NCBI RefSeq assembly: GCF_003020585.1
Contig: NZ_PXUE01000002.1
Span: 124,001-188,000 of the forward strand
From: Chryseobacterium aurantiacum
GTDB lineage: Bacteria > Bacteroidota > Bacteroidia > Flavobacteriales > Weeksellaceae
Direction: 5' to 3'
Length of the DNA stretch: 64,000 bases
Numbering within the stretch: the stretch's first letter is position 1; each line of letters opens with the position of its first letter. The notes beneath the pieces are model-generated. The model was not told the DNA's origin. It made no database searches and worked only from the letters and a program-made list of their open reading frames with translations. A program made the position numbers and the translations under genes. This document shows positions 50,317 to 61,335 of the stretch, in pieces.

Positions 50317-50451
50317 TTTTGTTGAAAATCAAAGATTTTCATCTTATGTGAACTTAATTGCGCAGTATTTCCTTACACTTTCTAAAGTGTACTAAAGTGT
50401 TAAAAAAATAAAACCTTTTGTGACTTTTGCGGTTAAGTTTAAACAGACTTA
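50317..50451 (+). repeat. Direct repeat B, copy 2
   Basis: About 135 bases, same orientation as 47995-48125. With it, it brackets the four genes between 48254 and 50247. Contains a perfect seven-base inverted repeat around CT (ACACTTTCTAAAGTGT). Confidence 0.88.
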
Positions 50452-50468
50452 TAATTAATATTTCATTT

Positions 50469-50486
50469 TTGGCAAACACTTTGGAC
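50469..50486 (+). promoter_or_regulatory. -24/-12-like promoter before a small lysine-rich gene
   Basis: TTGGCAAACACTTTGGA. GG at 50471-50472 and GG at 50483-50484 are ten bases apart; the -12 element GC is replaced by GG, weaker than the OMP set. The ATG at 50525 is 40 bases on. Confidence 0.5.
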
Positions 50487-50524
50487 TATACTCTCCATAT
50501 TTTTGAAATTTAAAATTTGAAGTT

Positions 50525-50710
50525 ATGGTCTCAAAAGAAAATAGCAAAAAGAAAGAATCTGCCAATACAGCAGAAACTAAGAATCAGAATCAGGATTTCC
50601 AGAATATTCCTGCTTCATCGAAAAAGGTTAATCCACCCGATATTGATAAAGAAGACATTCAAAAATCTTCTAAAAACAAATCAGGAAAAACGGATAATAC
50701 GAAAGAGTAA
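50525..50710 (+). CDS. Small lysine-rich hydrophilic protein
   Basis: 61 residues, very rich in Lys, Ser, Asn, Asp and Gln with no hydrophobic segment, so probably disordered. It has a promoter-like motif upstream and a terminator downstream (50772-50806), which argues for a real gene. Small hydrophilic proteins of this kind are linked with stress or desiccation, but no family is recognised. A second open frame in another phase (50517-50723) covers the same bases and is less plausible. Confidence 0.6.
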   Translation: MVSKENSKKKESANTAETKNQNQDFQNIPASSKKVNPPDIDKEDIQKSSKNKSGKTDNTKE

Positions 50711-50771
50711 AATAAATCATTAAGATTTTAATAATTTTAAGACATTTATAAAACAATTACGGAATAAAATC

Positions 50772-50808
50772 GAAAGGTTCTGTCTCATAATGAGGCAGAA
50801 CCTTTCTT
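50772..50808. terminator. Terminator between the small gene and leuB
   Basis: GAAAGGTTCTGTCTC and GAGGCAGAACCTTTC pair (one G-T) around ATAAT. It can serve both the small gene and the convergent leu operon. Confidence 0.9.
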
Positions 50809-50840
50809 CTAACTATCCTAATTTAAGTGAACTTTAAAAT

Positions 50841-51965
50841 TTACACAATGGTAGACTTACCAATTTTTACATTTTCGAAATTATAATATGACTTCTCAGA
50901 ATAACGGATATAGTCTGCAATAAAACTACCCACTTCACTGGTAGAATAATATTGCTTCGTATTAAGGTCAATCGTTACATATTTATTTTCAATGGCGTGT
51001 TCTACAGACTGTCGCAACTTATGGGCAGCAGGCTCTAAGCCAAGATGATCCAGCATCATCGCTACACTCAAAATAGAGGCAATAGGATTGGCAATACCCT
51101 TTCCTTTCGCCTGGGGATAAGATCCGTGAATAGGTTCAAACAATGCATTGCTCTCACCAACAGATGCCGATGGAAGCAATCCGATAGAACCTCCAATCAC
51201 ACTGGCTTCATCAGAAATAATATCACCAAACATATTCTCCGTTAAAATAACATCGAACTGCTTTGGATTAAGGATAAGCTGCATGGCCGCATTATCCACA
51301 AACATATAATCAAGTTCTACATCTGGATATTCTGAAGCAATTTCCTTGCAGATTTTCCTCCACAATCTTGAGGTATCAAGAACATTGGCCTTATCAATAA
51401 GAGTAAGCCTTTTATTCCTTTTCTGAGCTTCCTGAAATGCCATATGAGCAATAGGAAGAATATCTTCACAAGTATATTTGCAAACATCATAAGCATATCC
51501 GCCTTCAGGATCCGTAAATTTCTCCCCGAAATAAATTCCGCTTACCAATTCTCTGAAAATCTGAATGTCTGCTCCCTCAATAATTTCTCGCTTAAGCGGG
51601 CTTTTTTCAATCAGGGAAGCATACGTTTTTAAGGGGCGAATATTTGCAAATAACCCCAATTCCTTACGGAGTTTTAGTAATCCTTGCTCGGGTCTTACTT
51701 TAGCGTCAGGATTATTATCAAATACCGGATCACCAATCGCTCCAAAAAGGACAGCATCAGATTCTTTACAAATTGCTAAAGTTTCTTCAGGCAAAGGATT
51801 CCCTGTTTTAAAAATAGCCTCCGCACCAATCAATCCATAGTCGAAATGAAACTTATATTGAAAAGCTTCTGCAATGACATCCAAAATTTTGATACTCTCA
51901 CTAATGATTTCCGGTCCAATCCCGTCACCCGGAAGAACCGCGATTTTAAAATAATTGTTGCTCAT
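50841..51965 (-). CDS. leuB: 3-isopropylmalate dehydrogenase
   Basis: 374 residues. It oxidatively decarboxylates 3-isopropylmalate with NAD in leucine synthesis. Family marks: [13 protein letters not shown] at the start, [16 protein letters not shown] near 95, [32 protein letters not shown] near 230. It overlaps the leuD end by 20 bases, so translation is coupled. It is the last gene of leuACDB. Confidence 0.97.
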   Translation of the reverse strand: MSNNYFKIAVLPGDGIGPEIISESIKILDVIAEAFQYKFHFDYGLIGAEAIFKTGNPLPEETLAICKESDAVLFGAIGDPVFDNNPDAKVRPEQGLLKLRKELGLFANIRPLKTYASLIEKSPLKREIIEGADIQIFRELVSGIYFGEKFTDPEGGYAYDVCKYTCEDILPIAHMAFQEAQKRNKRLTLIDKANVLDTSRLWRKICKEIASEYPDVELDYMFVDNAAMQLILNPKQFDVILTENMFGDIISDEASVIGGSIGLLPSASVGESNALFEPIHGSYPQAKGKGIANPIASILSVAMMLDHLGLEPAAHKLRQSVEHAIENKYVTIDLNTKQYYSTSEVGSFIADYIRYSEKSYYNFENVKIGKSTIV

Positions 51966-52554
51966 TTGTTTTCTGTGTTTTTAGTTCAAAAGCTTTAATC
52001 GCCTGTTTTTTGCTGATTAAAAAATCAATATCGTCATACCCGTTTAGCAGGCATATTTTTTTGTAAGAATCTAGTTCAAAGGTTTCAGTAGTATCTTTAA
52101 AACTGATCGACTGCAATTCCACATCAATCGCAATTTCATTGTCAGGATTTTCATTGATCCCTTCTAAAATTTCTTTTAAAAACTCTTCGGAAACCTTTAC
52201 AGGAAGAAGTCCGTTATTCAGGGCGTTTCCTTTAAAGATATCTGCAAAATAACTGGAAATAATTACTTTGAAGCCATAATCTGTCAAAGACCATGCTGCA
52301 TGTTCACGACTGCTTCCGCAGCCGAAGTTATTTCCTGCTACCAGAATCTCACCGCTGAATTTAGGATTATTTAAAACAAACTCAGGATTCGGTTCTCCTG
52401 TATGAATATTAAATCTCCAATCTCTAAACAGATTTTCACCAAAACCTTTTCGGTCTATACTTTTTAAAAATCTTGCCGGAATAATCTGGTCCGTATCTAT
52501 ATTTTCTGCAGGTAATGGAACCGCATTAGATTTTATAATAACTAATTTTTGCAT
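51946..52554 (-). CDS. leuD: 3-isopropylmalate dehydratase small subunit
   Basis: 202 residues. The swivelling domain that completes the LeuC/LeuD isomerase. Marks: [17 protein letters not shown] and [14 protein letters not shown]. It lies 14 bases after leuC and overlaps leuB by 20 bases. Confidence 0.97.
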   Translation of the reverse strand: MQKLVIIKSNAVPLPAENIDTDQIIPARFLKSIDRKGFGENLFRDWRFNIHTGEPNPEFVLNNPKFSGEILVAGNNFGCGSSREHAAWSLTDYGFKVIISSYFADIFKGNALNNGLLPVKVSEEFLKEILEGINENPDNEIAIDVELQSISFKDTTETFELDSYKKICLLNGYDDIDFLISKKQAIKAFELKTQKTNEQQLF

Positions 52555-52568
52555 GTACTTCTTTCTTT

Positions 52569-53957
52569 CTAGTTTAAGCTTTCAAAAGCTGAAATTCTCC
52601 CCTCTATTGCTGCCTTTGCTGCCGTAAGTGGACTTGCTAAAATGGTTCTCGCTCCCTGCCCTTGTCTTCCTTCAAAATTTCTGTTGGAAGTAGATACGCA
52701 ATATTCTCCTTCGGGAATTTTATCATCATTCATAGCCAGACAAGCAGAACAACCCGGTTGACGGATCTGGAAGCCGGCTTCATTAAAGATTTTATCCAAT
52801 CCTTCTTCATAAATTTGCTTTACAACCTGCTGAGAACCCGGAACAATCAATGCCTTCACGGCTTCTGATTTGCTTTTTCCTTTAATATACTGGGCTGCAG
52901 AACGGAAATCTTCTATTCTTGCATTGGTACAGCTTCCTATGAATACATAATTCACTTTGATACTGGAAAGAGCCTGTCCCGCTTTCAGTCCCATATATTG
53001 TAAAGCTTTTGTTTCAGATTCACTTTGTGGTACAGGAATAGTCTCATGGATTGAAATTCCCATCCCGGGATTTGTTCCATAAGTAATCATTGGATAAATT
53101 TCTGAAGCATCAAAAGCTAGTTCTTTATCAAAAGCAGCTCCTTCATCAGTCTTCAATGTATTCCAATAGGCTACTTTTTCATCCCATTCCTTTCCTTTTG
53201 GGGCAAACTCACGTCCCTGCACATAGGCAAAAGTTGTTTCATCAGGAGCAATCATTCCACCTCTGGCCCCCATTTCAATACTCATATTACATACCGTCAT
53301 TCTTCCTTCCATAGACATTTCTTCGAATACATTTCCTGCATATTCACAGAAGTACCCTGTTCCTCCATCTGTTCCGATTTTGGAAATAATATAAAGAATA
53401 ACGTCCTTAGGCTGAACATTTGCATTAAGCTTACCGTTCACGGTGATTCTCATTGACTTCGGTTTATTCAGCAATAGGCACTGGCTGGCAAAAACCTGTG
53501 CAACCTGACTGGTTCCAATTCCAAATGCAATAGCTCCAAATGCCCCATGAGTCGAGGTGTGACTATCTCCACAAACAATGCTCATACCCGGTTGTGTAAT
53601 ACCAAGCTCCGGAGCAATGATGTGAACAATTCCTTGATATTGATGACCTAGTCCAAATAATTCAATATTATTCTTCTGACAGTTTTCTGTCAGTTGCTGA
53701 ACCTGGTTTCTTGATAATTCATCTCGAATAGGCTGCTCCTGATGAAGAGTGGGTACATTATGATCAGCAGTTGCAACAATCTGCTCCGGTCTGAATATTT
53801 CCAAATCTCTGGATTCAAGTTCTGCAAAGGCTTGTGGGCTTGTTACTTCATGAATAAGGTGTTTGTCTATGTAAATTACTTGCGGCCCGTCAGGCACCGT
53901 GTCCACCACATGAGCATCCCAAACCTTATCAAAAAGCGTCTTTTTATCGTTGTTCAT
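52569..53957 (-). CDS. leuC: 3-isopropylmalate dehydratase large subunit
   Basis: 462 residues, aconitase-type with a [4Fe-4S] cluster. Cluster cysteines are in [12 protein letters not shown] near 345 and [11 protein letters not shown] near 405, as known for this family. [21 protein letters not shown] near 130 is the substrate-binding block. It pairs with LeuD, the next gene. Confidence 0.97.
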   Translation of the reverse strand: MNNDKKTLFDKVWDAHVVDTVPDGPQVIYIDKHLIHEVTSPQAFAELESRDLEIFRPEQIVATADHNVPTLHQEQPIRDELSRNQVQQLTENCQKNNIELFGLGHQYQGIVHIIAPELGITQPGMSIVCGDSHTSTHGAFGAIAFGIGTSQVAQVFASQCLLLNKPKSMRITVNGKLNANVQPKDVILYIISKIGTDGGTGYFCEYAGNVFEEMSMEGRMTVCNMSIEMGARGGMIAPDETTFAYVQGREFAPKGKEWDEKVAYWNTLKTDEGAAFDKELAFDASEIYPMITYGTNPGMGISIHETIPVPQSESETKALQYMGLKAGQALSSIKVNYVFIGSCTNARIEDFRSAAQYIKGKSKSEAVKALIVPGSQQVVKQIYEEGLDKIFNEAGFQIRQPGCSACLAMNDDKIPEGEYCVSTSNRNFEGRQGQGARTILASPLTAAKAAIEGRISAFESLN

Positions 53958-53985
53958 TTTTACTTTATCTTGAATTAAATCAAAC

Positions 53986-55149
53986 CTATACTATTTTTCT
54001 GCTGCAGACTTCCATGATCAGGGCTAGGTCATCATTGTCAATTTCTTTCTTAAGGTCTGCTATCTTTAAGAATTCCTGATACAGATAATCAAGTTCATTC
54101 TTAGTTACATCATAGCCAATATGTTTAAAGCGATATGCCAATGCCGAACGTCCACTTCTTGCTGTAAGAATAATGGTAGAAGCATTTACACCCACTTCTG
54201 CAGGATCAATGATTTCATAAGTTTCTCTGTTTTTGATTACTCCATCCTGATGAATCCCTGAGCTGTGGGCAAATGCATTAGCCCCCACAATTGCTTTATT
54301 GGGTTGCACAGACATTCCCATCAGGTCAGAAACCATTCTACTCATCTCATTCAGCATTTTGGGATTGATATTCGTGTACAGATTTAAATCTTTATGTTGT
54401 TTCAGAATCATCACCACTTCCTCTAAAGCCGTATTCCCCGCTCTTTCTCCCAATCCGTTAATGGTACATTCAATTTGGCGGGCACCATTGATAGCTCCGG
54501 CAATAGAGTTTGCTGTTGCCAAGCCCAAATCATTATGACAATGGCATGATAAGACCGCTTTTTCAATTCCTTTTACATTTTCTCTCAGGTATTTTATTTT
54601 CTGACCATACTCTTCAGGAAGACAATATCCTGTAGTGTCAGGAATATTCAGAACAGTAGCTCCTGCTTTTATTACAGCTTCACATACCTGCGCCAGATAA
54701 TCATTATCTGTTCTTCCGGCATCTTCAGCATAAAACTCTACATCTTCTACATATCCCTTCGCATATCGTACTGCTTCAGCAGCACGTTCAATAATATTTT
54801 CTCTTGTTGAATTGAATTTATATTTGATATGAGAATCAGAAGTTCCGATTCCTGTATGTATTCTTGGCTTTTTCGCAAACTTTAAAGCTTCAGCAGCTGT
54901 ATCAATATCTTTTTTATTAGCTCTTGTAAGTCCGCATACCTTTGCATTTCTTACCAGTTTTGAAATTTCAGAAACAGATTCAAAATCTCCCGGACTGGAG
55001 ATTGGAAATCCTGCTTCAATGATATCAACCCCCAGTTCATCCAGCCTTTCAGCAATAATCAATTTTTGTTCCGTATTCAGTTTACATCCTGGAACCTGTT
55101 CCCCATCTCGCAGTGTGGTATCAAAAATTTCAATTTTTTCGGAATTCAT
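53986..55149 (-). CDS. leuA: 2-isopropylmalate synthase, short form
   Basis: 387 residues. The catalytic HMGL-like barrel is complete ([13 protein letters not shown] at residues 10-22; [13 protein letters not shown] with metal-binding histidines near 205) and the linker subdomain follows ([19 protein letters not shown]). Classical LeuA enzymes have about 510 residues, with a C-terminal regulatory domain that binds leucine. That domain is absent here, and the frame ends cleanly. So either this enzyme is not feedback-inhibited, or control is transcriptional. First gene of leuACDB; no leader peptide with leucine codons was found. Confidence 0.93.
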   Translation of the reverse strand: MNSEKIEIFDTTLRDGEQVPGCKLNTEQKLIIAERLDELGVDIIEAGFPISSPGDFESVSEISKLVRNAKVCGLTRANKKDIDTAAEALKFAKKPRIHTGIGTSDSHIKYKFNSTRENIIERAAEAVRYAKGYVEDVEFYAEDAGRTDNDYLAQVCEAVIKAGATVLNIPDTTGYCLPEEYGQKIKYLRENVKGIEKAVLSCHCHNDLGLATANSIAGAINGARQIECTINGLGERAGNTALEEVVMILKQHKDLNLYTNINPKMLNEMSRMVSDLMGMSVQPNKAIVGANAFAHSSGIHQDGVIKNRETYEIIDPAEVGVNASTIILTARSGRSALAYRFKHIGYDVTKNELDYLYQEFLKIADLKKEIDNDDLALIMEVCSRKIV

Positions 55150-55297
55150 AAATGAAGTTTTTTACTTAATTTTGATTCAAAACTACAGCTTGCATTAATT
55201 TTTAATTTTTAATTTTGCTGAAAATTACAATATTCAAGAGTTGAAAAAATAGTTTTATCTATTTGATAACTAATTATTTAAATCCATAAAATTTACA

Positions 55298-56842
55298 ATG
55301 GCAGAATTGCAGAAAGATTTTTTGTTTGTATTGGTAAAGTCATTGACCACCTCTGAAAAACGACAGTTTAAATTATATGTTAACCGTTTAGGGATTAACG
55401 TAGATGCCAAATTTTTACTCCTTTTTTCTGAAATGGACAAGATGAAAGAATATGATGAGGCTATCATAATTGAGAAAAAAATATCTACAAAACAGCAGCT
55501 TTCAAATTTGAAAGCACACCTTTATAAACAAATTCTGGTAAGTCTTCGCATGAATCCCAGTCATCAGAATTACAGAATTCAACTTCGGGAACAGCTTGAT
55601 TTTGCCAATATTCTGTACCAAAAAGGACTTTATAAGCAAGCTTTAAAAATTCTTGATAAAACGAAACAGGCGGCTCTTGAGCTGGATGAAAAAAGCATTG
55701 CCTCCGAAATCATTGATCTTGAGAAAGTAATTGAGTCTCAATTTATTACAAGAAGTATTGAAGGGCGGGCGGAAGAACTCATCAGACAATCTCAGGAACT
55801 TAGCAAACAGAACCGCTATACCACGAAACTTTCTAATCTTTCCCTGAAATTATACAGTGAAATGTTGACTCATGGCTATGTAAAAAACGATATAGACCGG
55901 GAGGAAGTTCTGGAGGTGTTCAATGCCCAGATTAAAAATATAAGATTTGACAAGTTGAATTTCACAGAAAAACTTTGGTATTTTAAGGCCCATGTCTGGA
56001 AAAATCAACTTCTGCAAGATTATAAATACACCTTAAAATACGCCTATCAATGGGTGGATTTATTTCATAAAAATCCCGAAATGATCCACAGCCATCCCGT
56101 TTGGTATATCAAAGGAAATACTTACCTGCTGAAAATTCTCTTTCTGTACGGAAATATTGACATTCTTGAGGAAAATTTTGAAAATTTCAACACGATGGTT
56201 AATGCCGAGAATTTTTCTCAAAATGAAAACCTTCAATCTCTCATTTTTTTGACACACTACAATACTTTGATGAACATTCATTTTGTAAAGGGTGAGTTTT
56301 TTACAGGAACAAAGCTTATTCCGGAGATTGAACTGAAAATGGACAAACTCAGGGAAAGAATTGATGAGCACCATTTTATGATCCTTTACCTTAAAATGGC
56401 GGCGATGTTTTTTGGAAGTAAAATGTACAAGAAAGCCATTGAGTACTCCATGCGGGTAATTGAGTCGAAAGGCAACGTACAGGAAGACCTGCTATTCCAC
56501 ACCCGAATTCTGATTTTAATGTCAAAATACGAGTCTGGAAATGATGAAGATTACGATGAATTTATCACATCAACACTTAGGTTTGCTAAAAAGATGAAAA
56601 AACCGGAGGAGTTTCATTTTGAAAGTATCCAGTTTTTTAAGACCCTTAATAACCAGGTATTGAATCAAAGGCAAAAGGCATTTGAAAGTTTTGATAAAAA
56701 GCTGGAAGAGTTTTCTAACAATGAATATTACAGACGGTCATTATTTTATATTGACATTCATGGATGGATCAAATCTAAAGTTCAGAATGTAGACGTTATT
56801 GAAATTATTAAGCAGAAAGTGAAGTATAAAAGAAAGCATTAA
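55298..56842 (+). CDS. Large helical hypothetical protein
   Basis: 514 residues, not recognised. It is almost entirely helical and charged, without signal peptide, and resembles tetratricopeptide-type scaffold proteins in composition (for example YKQALKILDKTKQAALELDEKS near 112 and KKAIEYSMRVIESKGN near 376), but the repeats are irregular. A basic tail closes it. Divergent from leuA across 148 bp. Comparable proteins occur in other Bacteroidota, in my recollection without function. Confidence 0.7.
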   Translation: MAELQKDFLFVLVKSLTTSEKRQFKLYVNRLGINVDAKFLLLFSEMDKMKEYDEAIIIEKKISTKQQLSNLKAHLYKQILVSLRMNPSHQNYRIQLREQLDFANILYQKGLYKQALKILDKTKQAALELDEKSIASEIIDLEKVIESQFITRSIEGRAEELIRQSQELSKQNRYTTKLSNLSLKLYSEMLTHGYVKNDIDREEVLEVFNAQIKNIRFDKLNFTEKLWYFKAHVWKNQLLQDYKYTLKYAYQWVDLFHKNPEMIHSHPVWYIKGNTYLLKILFLYGNIDILEENFENFNTMVNAENFSQNENLQSLIFLTHYNTLMNIHFVKGEFFTGTKLIPEIELKMDKLRERIDEHHFMILYLKMAAMFFGSKMYKKAIEYSMRVIESKGNVQEDLLFHTRILILMSKYESGNDEDYDEFITSTLRFAKKMKKPEEFHFESIQFFKTLNNQVLNQRQKAFESFDKKLEEFSNNEYYRRSLFYIDIHGWIKSKVQNVDVIEIIKQKVKYKRKH

Positions 56843-56935
56843 ATAAAACAATATAAAATACACTATAACAATAAATTAAATAGCATTATCTAATGTAAAA
56901 TAAAACATTTAAAATAGTTGTTTCTTTCAATAATT

Positions 56936-57008
56936 GCCGCTCGCTGATTAGGCAGATTAAGCAGTTTTTTTTATGTGCATCTGCGAAATCAGCTGAATCT
57001 GCGAGAGA
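56936..57008. repeat. Palindrome of the CTCGCAGAT family, diverged
   Basis: Reads CGCTCGCTGATTAGGCAGATT ... AATCTGCGAG in part, with pairing between the two sides broken by several mismatches. Palindrome module only, no long tail. Lies 3' of the dipeptidase gene (minus strand). Confidence 0.7.
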
Positions 57009-57031
57009 ATAAAATGATCTTAAATTCTGTT

Positions 57032-58006
57032 TTATTTATACATATTTTCTATAAAATTCAGTACATTTTTATGGCTGATCTTTTCTACCAATTCGGATGA
57101 AAATCGTTCTTCAATTTCTTTATTGATTGCCGGATATCCCGAAGCATTGGAATGCTCAGGAAAAAAAAATGGGTGTCTTGATTTGTCCGGATGATCTTTC
57201 CAATAAAAATAGTCTGCTCCGTAGGCAATGCTATTTTCTCCTCCAAGATCGAGCCCATATTGAATATGCTCGTAAAGTCTTTCAGGGTTTTCCAGATCAA
57301 TATAGTCTTTGATAAAGTTGAGACCAATTAATCCTTTTCTTTTAATCACTTCTTTGGCTAGTTCATCCGGTAGATTTCTATTGTTTTTATAGATGGTTCT
57401 GTAATTTGAATGACTTGCCAGAATTGGTATGGAATAATTTCTTTGGTCAATATAAGTGAATATATCATAGGCTAGCTGATCACTGGTATGAGCCAGATCA
57501 ATGGCAATCCTTTTATCAGCAATATAATCAAGCAGTACTTTGCCATCCTCTTTCAATCCTGCTGTAGCATTGTTTCCGCCTCCAAAACGGTTTTCCAAAT
57601 GATGGGTAATTCCTATATAGAGAACTTTTTGTGTGTTTTCGATAATGGTTTCCAACTTTTTAAAACCGGATTCCAGACTTTCAGTTTCATCACAGAAAGA
57701 AGAAGCATTTTCGATGGAAGCAATGACGCCTACCCGATTTTCATTTTCAGGCTTTTTATAATTTTCATGATCAAAGAGAAAAAAGTTTTCGTTTTTGATT
57801 AAGGTTGAAAATAATTTGCTTTGCTCTAATCCATAAACAGTACTATCTGAGCCTGTTCCAGAATAAATTGCCATCACCTGAAGCTTTACATTCCCTTCTT
57901 GTAAATAAGGTAATGAACAGCCTATTTCTTTATCGTCAATGGTTGAATTTGCTCTTAGTAAATGGTATAGCAGATCGCAATGTAGATCAATGTTTATTGT
58001 ATTCAT
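57032..58006 (-). CDS. Membrane dipeptidase-like (peptidase M19)
   Basis: 324 residues from the ATG at 58006; a TTG at 58018 in the same frame is less likely. Zinc-binding features of the M19 family: IDLHCDLL (HxD), a Glu in IASIENAS near 122, THHLENRFGGGNNA near 148 and ASHSNYR near 210. Cleaves dipeptides or removes terminal residues. No signal peptide is evident, so it may be cytoplasmic. The DUF4932 protease gene lies 13 bases upstream on the same strand. Confidence 0.87.
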   Translation of the reverse strand: MNTINIDLHCDLLYHLLRANSTIDDKEIGCSLPYLQEGNVKLQVMAIYSGTGSDSTVYGLEQSKLFSTLIKNENFFLFDHENYKKPENENRVGVIASIENASSFCDETESLESGFKKLETIIENTQKVLYIGITHHLENRFGGGNNATAGLKEDGKVLLDYIADKRIAIDLAHTSDQLAYDIFTYIDQRNYSIPILASHSNYRTIYKNNRNLPDELAKEVIKRKGLIGLNFIKDYIDLENPERLYEHIQYGLDLGGENSIAYGADYFYWKDHPDKSRHPFFFPEHSNASGYPAINKEIEERFSSELVEKISHKNVLNFIENMYK

Positions 58007-58019
58007 AGTTAGATGCAAT

Positions 58020-59216
58020 TTATGATTTATTATTCTTGTCGCCTGTCAACTTATTATTGATAAATTCAATACTGCTATTTTCAAAAACCTTTAGTAATTG
58101 AGGAACAAAATCTCCAAATGTTTTATATTTTCTCCTATTGGAATTATATTCTTTCAATTTTCCCTCTAATTGTGGTAGAAAAATAAAGTTATTTTTTAAA
58201 TGATACTCTTCTAATCTCTTGGCCCTTTCAAAATCTTTTTGAATTCTTGCAGTCTGAATTTCACCCAATCTCACCAGATGTTCTGCAACACAAGTTTGAT
58301 AATCACCATAACCTCCTGTTTTGATCATTGTTTCCTTTAGTCTTGAATTTTCAAACAGATTCTTAAATTTTTCGAGCTTATCCTTATGTTTATATACTTC
58401 TTTATTGACAAATGAATGTCCAAACTCATGAATACTTAAAAATCTGGCCTGAAACTGATTGTCATACCCAAACTGACCCTCTTTCTGAACTTTCATAAAA
58501 GGGCTTGCAATCTCATAGATATCCTTATCTCCCGATTGTAAAATTACATCTGTACCAATTCCTCTTCCCTCGTTATCCTCAATAGGCCACATCATCATGG
58601 GTGAAATAAGAATGGTATAGGTATTAAAACTTTCTCCATAAAACTGCTCCATGGCATTGATAAATCCTGTAGGAATTTGTTTGCTGTATTCTTTTATTCC
58701 GCCGTTGTAAAAACTTTTATTTTCGTTAAAAAACTGTTCAATATTCTCCTGAATATAAAATTTTGAAAGCTCTGAGAGATAATTTTTAATTAAATGAGTG
58801 ATTTCTTCGTTCTGTTCCTTTGTCAGATTGTTGCTGCTATATTCATAATTATTGAACCATTCTGTGGAGGGAAATTCCTTATGATATAGCAATGGTTTCA
58901 TCAGAATATCATTTCCTGAACCATATTTTTCCAGCAAAACATCATTAATTTTTGCCGTTGATATAGCAATCTCTGAGTTTTTCAACCCCTCATATTTCGT
59001 TAATGCACCTTTTACAATGGGCTGATATCCAGAACACTCTTTTATTTTATAGAGTTCAAAGTCTTTATTATTTTTTCGGTGTTCTGCGGAAAGGATTTCT
59101 GCCAGAAAATAGGTTTCAATGTTTTTGTTGTAATTAACAGAAAATTTGGATGTATTTTGTTGTGAAAAACTAAATACGGAACTCAGCGAGACAAAAACAA
59201 CCAGTATCTTTTCCAT
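58020..59216 (-). CDS. DUF4932 protein with HExxH motif, exported
   Basis: 398 residues from the ATG at 59216; an earlier ATG at 59234 adds six residues before the signal peptide (MEKILVVFVSLSSVFSFS). It belongs to the DUF4932 family. Zincin motif HEFGHSF lies at about 263, and a third ligand may be in the TCVAEHLVRLGE segment. It is probably a periplasmic or surface metallopeptidase, paired with the dipeptidase next to it. No lipobox. Confidence 0.82.
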   Translation of the reverse strand: MEKILVVFVSLSSVFSFSQQNTSKFSVNYNKNIETYFLAEILSAEHRKNNKDFELYKIKECSGYQPIVKGALTKYEGLKNSEIAISTAKINDVLLEKYGSGNDILMKPLLYHKEFPSTEWFNNYEYSSNNLTKEQNEEITHLIKNYLSELSKFYIQENIEQFFNENKSFYNGGIKEYSKQIPTGFINAMEQFYGESFNTYTILISPMMMWPIEDNEGRGIGTDVILQSGDKDIYEIASPFMKVQKEGQFGYDNQFQARFLSIHEFGHSFVNKEVYKHKDKLEKFKNLFENSRLKETMIKTGGYGDYQTCVAEHLVRLGEIQTARIQKDFERAKRLEEYHLKNNFIFLPQLEGKLKEYNSNRRKYKTFGDFVPQLLKVFENSSIEFINNKLTGDKNNKS

Positions 59217-59307
59217 TTTTATATTAATTATCATTCTAAATATATGCTAATATAGTATTTTATCTAAAAAATGCGTATTTTTGCCTCTTAAAATTTCTTA
59301 GTAAACA

Positions 59308-61227
59308 ATGATAAAAATTACACTTCCAGACAGTAGTGTCAAAGAATTCGAAGGAGCAGTTACTCCTCTAGATGTGGCAAAATCGATAAGCGAGGGATTG
59401 GCTAGAAATACCATTTCCGCAATTGTTAACGGTACACAAGTAGAGACGACCACACCTATAACCACGGATTCTACGGTACAACTTTTGACCTGGAATGATG
59501 ATCTTGGAAAGAAAGCTTTCTGGCATTCTTCTGCCCACCTTTTGGCGCAGGCTATCCTTGAGTTTTATCCTAATGCTAAGTTGACCATTGGTCCGGCCAT
59601 TGAGAGCGGGTTCTACTATGATGTAGACTTCGGGGATGAAAGCTTATCTGAAAAAGATTTCGAGAAGATTGAAAAGAAAATCCTTGAAAATGCAAAGAAA
59701 GGTTCTACTTTCTCTTTGTATCCTGTTTCTAAAGAAGATGCTTTAAAAACATATGCAGACAATCCTTACAAAGTAGAATTGATCACTAATCTTAATGATG
59801 GAGAGATTACTTTTGTAACGCATGATAACTTTACAGACCTATGCCGTGGAGGACACATTCCTAATACAGGAATTGTAAAAGCGGTTAAAATCTTAAATGC
59901 AGCAGGAGCTTATTGGAGAGGTAATGAAAAGAACCCTCAGCTGACAAGAGTATATGGTATTTCTTTCCCTAAACAGAAAGATCTTACTGAATATCTTGAA
60001 AGATTGGAAGAAGCAAAAAGAAGAGATCACAGAAAATTAGGTAAAGAGCTTGGGATATTCGCATTCTCTGAAAAAGTAGGTGCAGGTTTACCTCTTTGGT
60101 TACCAAAAGGTACTGCTTTAAGAAGAAAATTAGAGAATTTCCTTTCAGATGCTCAGAAAAAAGGAGGATATGAATTCGTAATGTCACCACATATCGGGGC
60201 AAAAGAATTATATGTAACTTCCGGACACTGGGATAAATATGGCGCAGACAGCTTCCAGCCTATCAAAACTCCAAATGAAGGAGAAGAATTTTTGCTGAAG
60301 CCTATGAACTGTCCACACCACTGTGAGATCTACAAGACTTCACAATGGAGCTACAGAGATTTACCAAAAAGATATGCTGAATTTGGAACTGTTTACAGAT
60401 ATGAGCAAAGTGGAGAGCTTCACGGATTAACAAGAGTTCGTGGATTTACTCAGGATGATGCTCACCTTTTTTGTACTCCAGATCAGCTTTCTGAAGAATT
60501 TGAAAAAGTTATCGACTTAACTCTTTATGTTTTCAAATCTTTAGGTTTTGAAGATTTCGTTACTCAGGTATCCTTAAGAGATCCTGAAAACAGAGAAAAA
60601 TATATAGGATCTGATGAAAACTGGGAGAAAGCTGAGAGTGCGATTATCAATGCAGCTCAGAAGAAAGGTTTAAAAACAGTTGTAGAATATGGAGAAGCAG
60701 CATTCTATGGTCCTAAGCTTGACTTCATGGTAAAGGATGCGTTAGGAAGAAAATGGCAGCTAGGAACTATTCAGGTGGATTACAACCTACCGGAAAGATT
60801 CGATCTTCATTATATCGGAAATGATAATGAAAAGCACAGACCAGTAATGATCCACAGAGCGCCATTTGGTTCTATGGAGCGTTTCATTGCTATCTTGCTT
60901 GAAAATACGGCAGGAGATTTCCCATTGTGGTTAAGCCCTGATCAGTTTATTATTCTACCTATCAGTGAAAAATATGTAGATTATTCGAAAAAAGTTTCAC
61001 AATTTTTGGAAAATCACGATATTAGCGGTCAGATTGATGATAGAAACGAGAAGACAGGTAAGAAGATCCGTGATGCTGAATTGAATAAAATTCCTTTCAT
61101 GCTTGTAGTAGGAGAAAATGAAGAAAATGAAGGCACGATTTCTGTAAGAAGACGTGGTGAAGGAGATCTTGGAGTGATGAAACTGGAAGATTTCGTAACT
61201 TACTTCAAAAAGGAAGCAGCGATTTAA
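59308..61227 (+). CDS. thrS: Threonyl-tRNA synthetase
   Basis: 639 residues. N-terminal TGS domain (1-62), second additional editing domain (about 170-225, [11 protein letters not shown] with zinc-type residues), class II catalytic core with zinc site [12 protein letters not shown], motif 2 [21 protein letters not shown], motif 3 [17 protein letters not shown], and a C-terminal anticodon-binding domain. Translation is normal in length and order. infC follows after 108 bases. Confidence 0.97.
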   Translation: MIKITLPDSSVKEFEGAVTPLDVAKSISEGLARNTISAIVNGTQVETTTPITTDSTVQLLTWNDDLGKKAFWHSSAHLLAQAILEFYPNAKLTIGPAIESGFYYDVDFGDESLSEKDFEKIEKKILENAKKGSTFSLYPVSKEDALKTYADNPYKVELITNLNDGEITFVTHDNFTDLCRGGHIPNTGIVKAVKILNAAGAYWRGNEKNPQLTRVYGISFPKQKDLTEYLERLEEAKRRDHRKLGKELGIFAFSEKVGAGLPLWLPKGTALRRKLENFLSDAQKKGGYEFVMSPHIGAKELYVTSGHWDKYGADSFQPIKTPNEGEEFLLKPMNCPHHCEIYKTSQWSYRDLPKRYAEFGTVYRYEQSGELHGLTRVRGFTQDDAHLFCTPDQLSEEFEKVIDLTLYVFKSLGFEDFVTQVSLRDPENREKYIGSDENWEKAESAIINAAQKKGLKTVVEYGEAAFYGPKLDFMVKDALGRKWQLGTIQVDYNLPERFDLHYIGNDNEKHRPVMIHRAPFGSMERFIAILLENTAGDFPLWLSPDQFIILPISEKYVDYSKKVSQFLENHDISGQIDDRNEKTGKKIRDAELNKIPFMLVVGENEENEGTISVRRRGEGDLGVMKLEDFVTYFKKEAAI

Positions 61228-61335
61228 TTATTAAAGATTAAAAAACAAAAATTACCTAAGGTAAAATAGTTTCTAATCATTTTGATTTTTAAATGTTTTA
61301 ATAAATAGAAAATTAACCAATAAAATTATAATACA

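Noticed and set aside
55150..55297. Leucine attenuator or T-box upstream of leuA
   Set aside because: No leader peptide with leucine codons and no T-box core motif was found.
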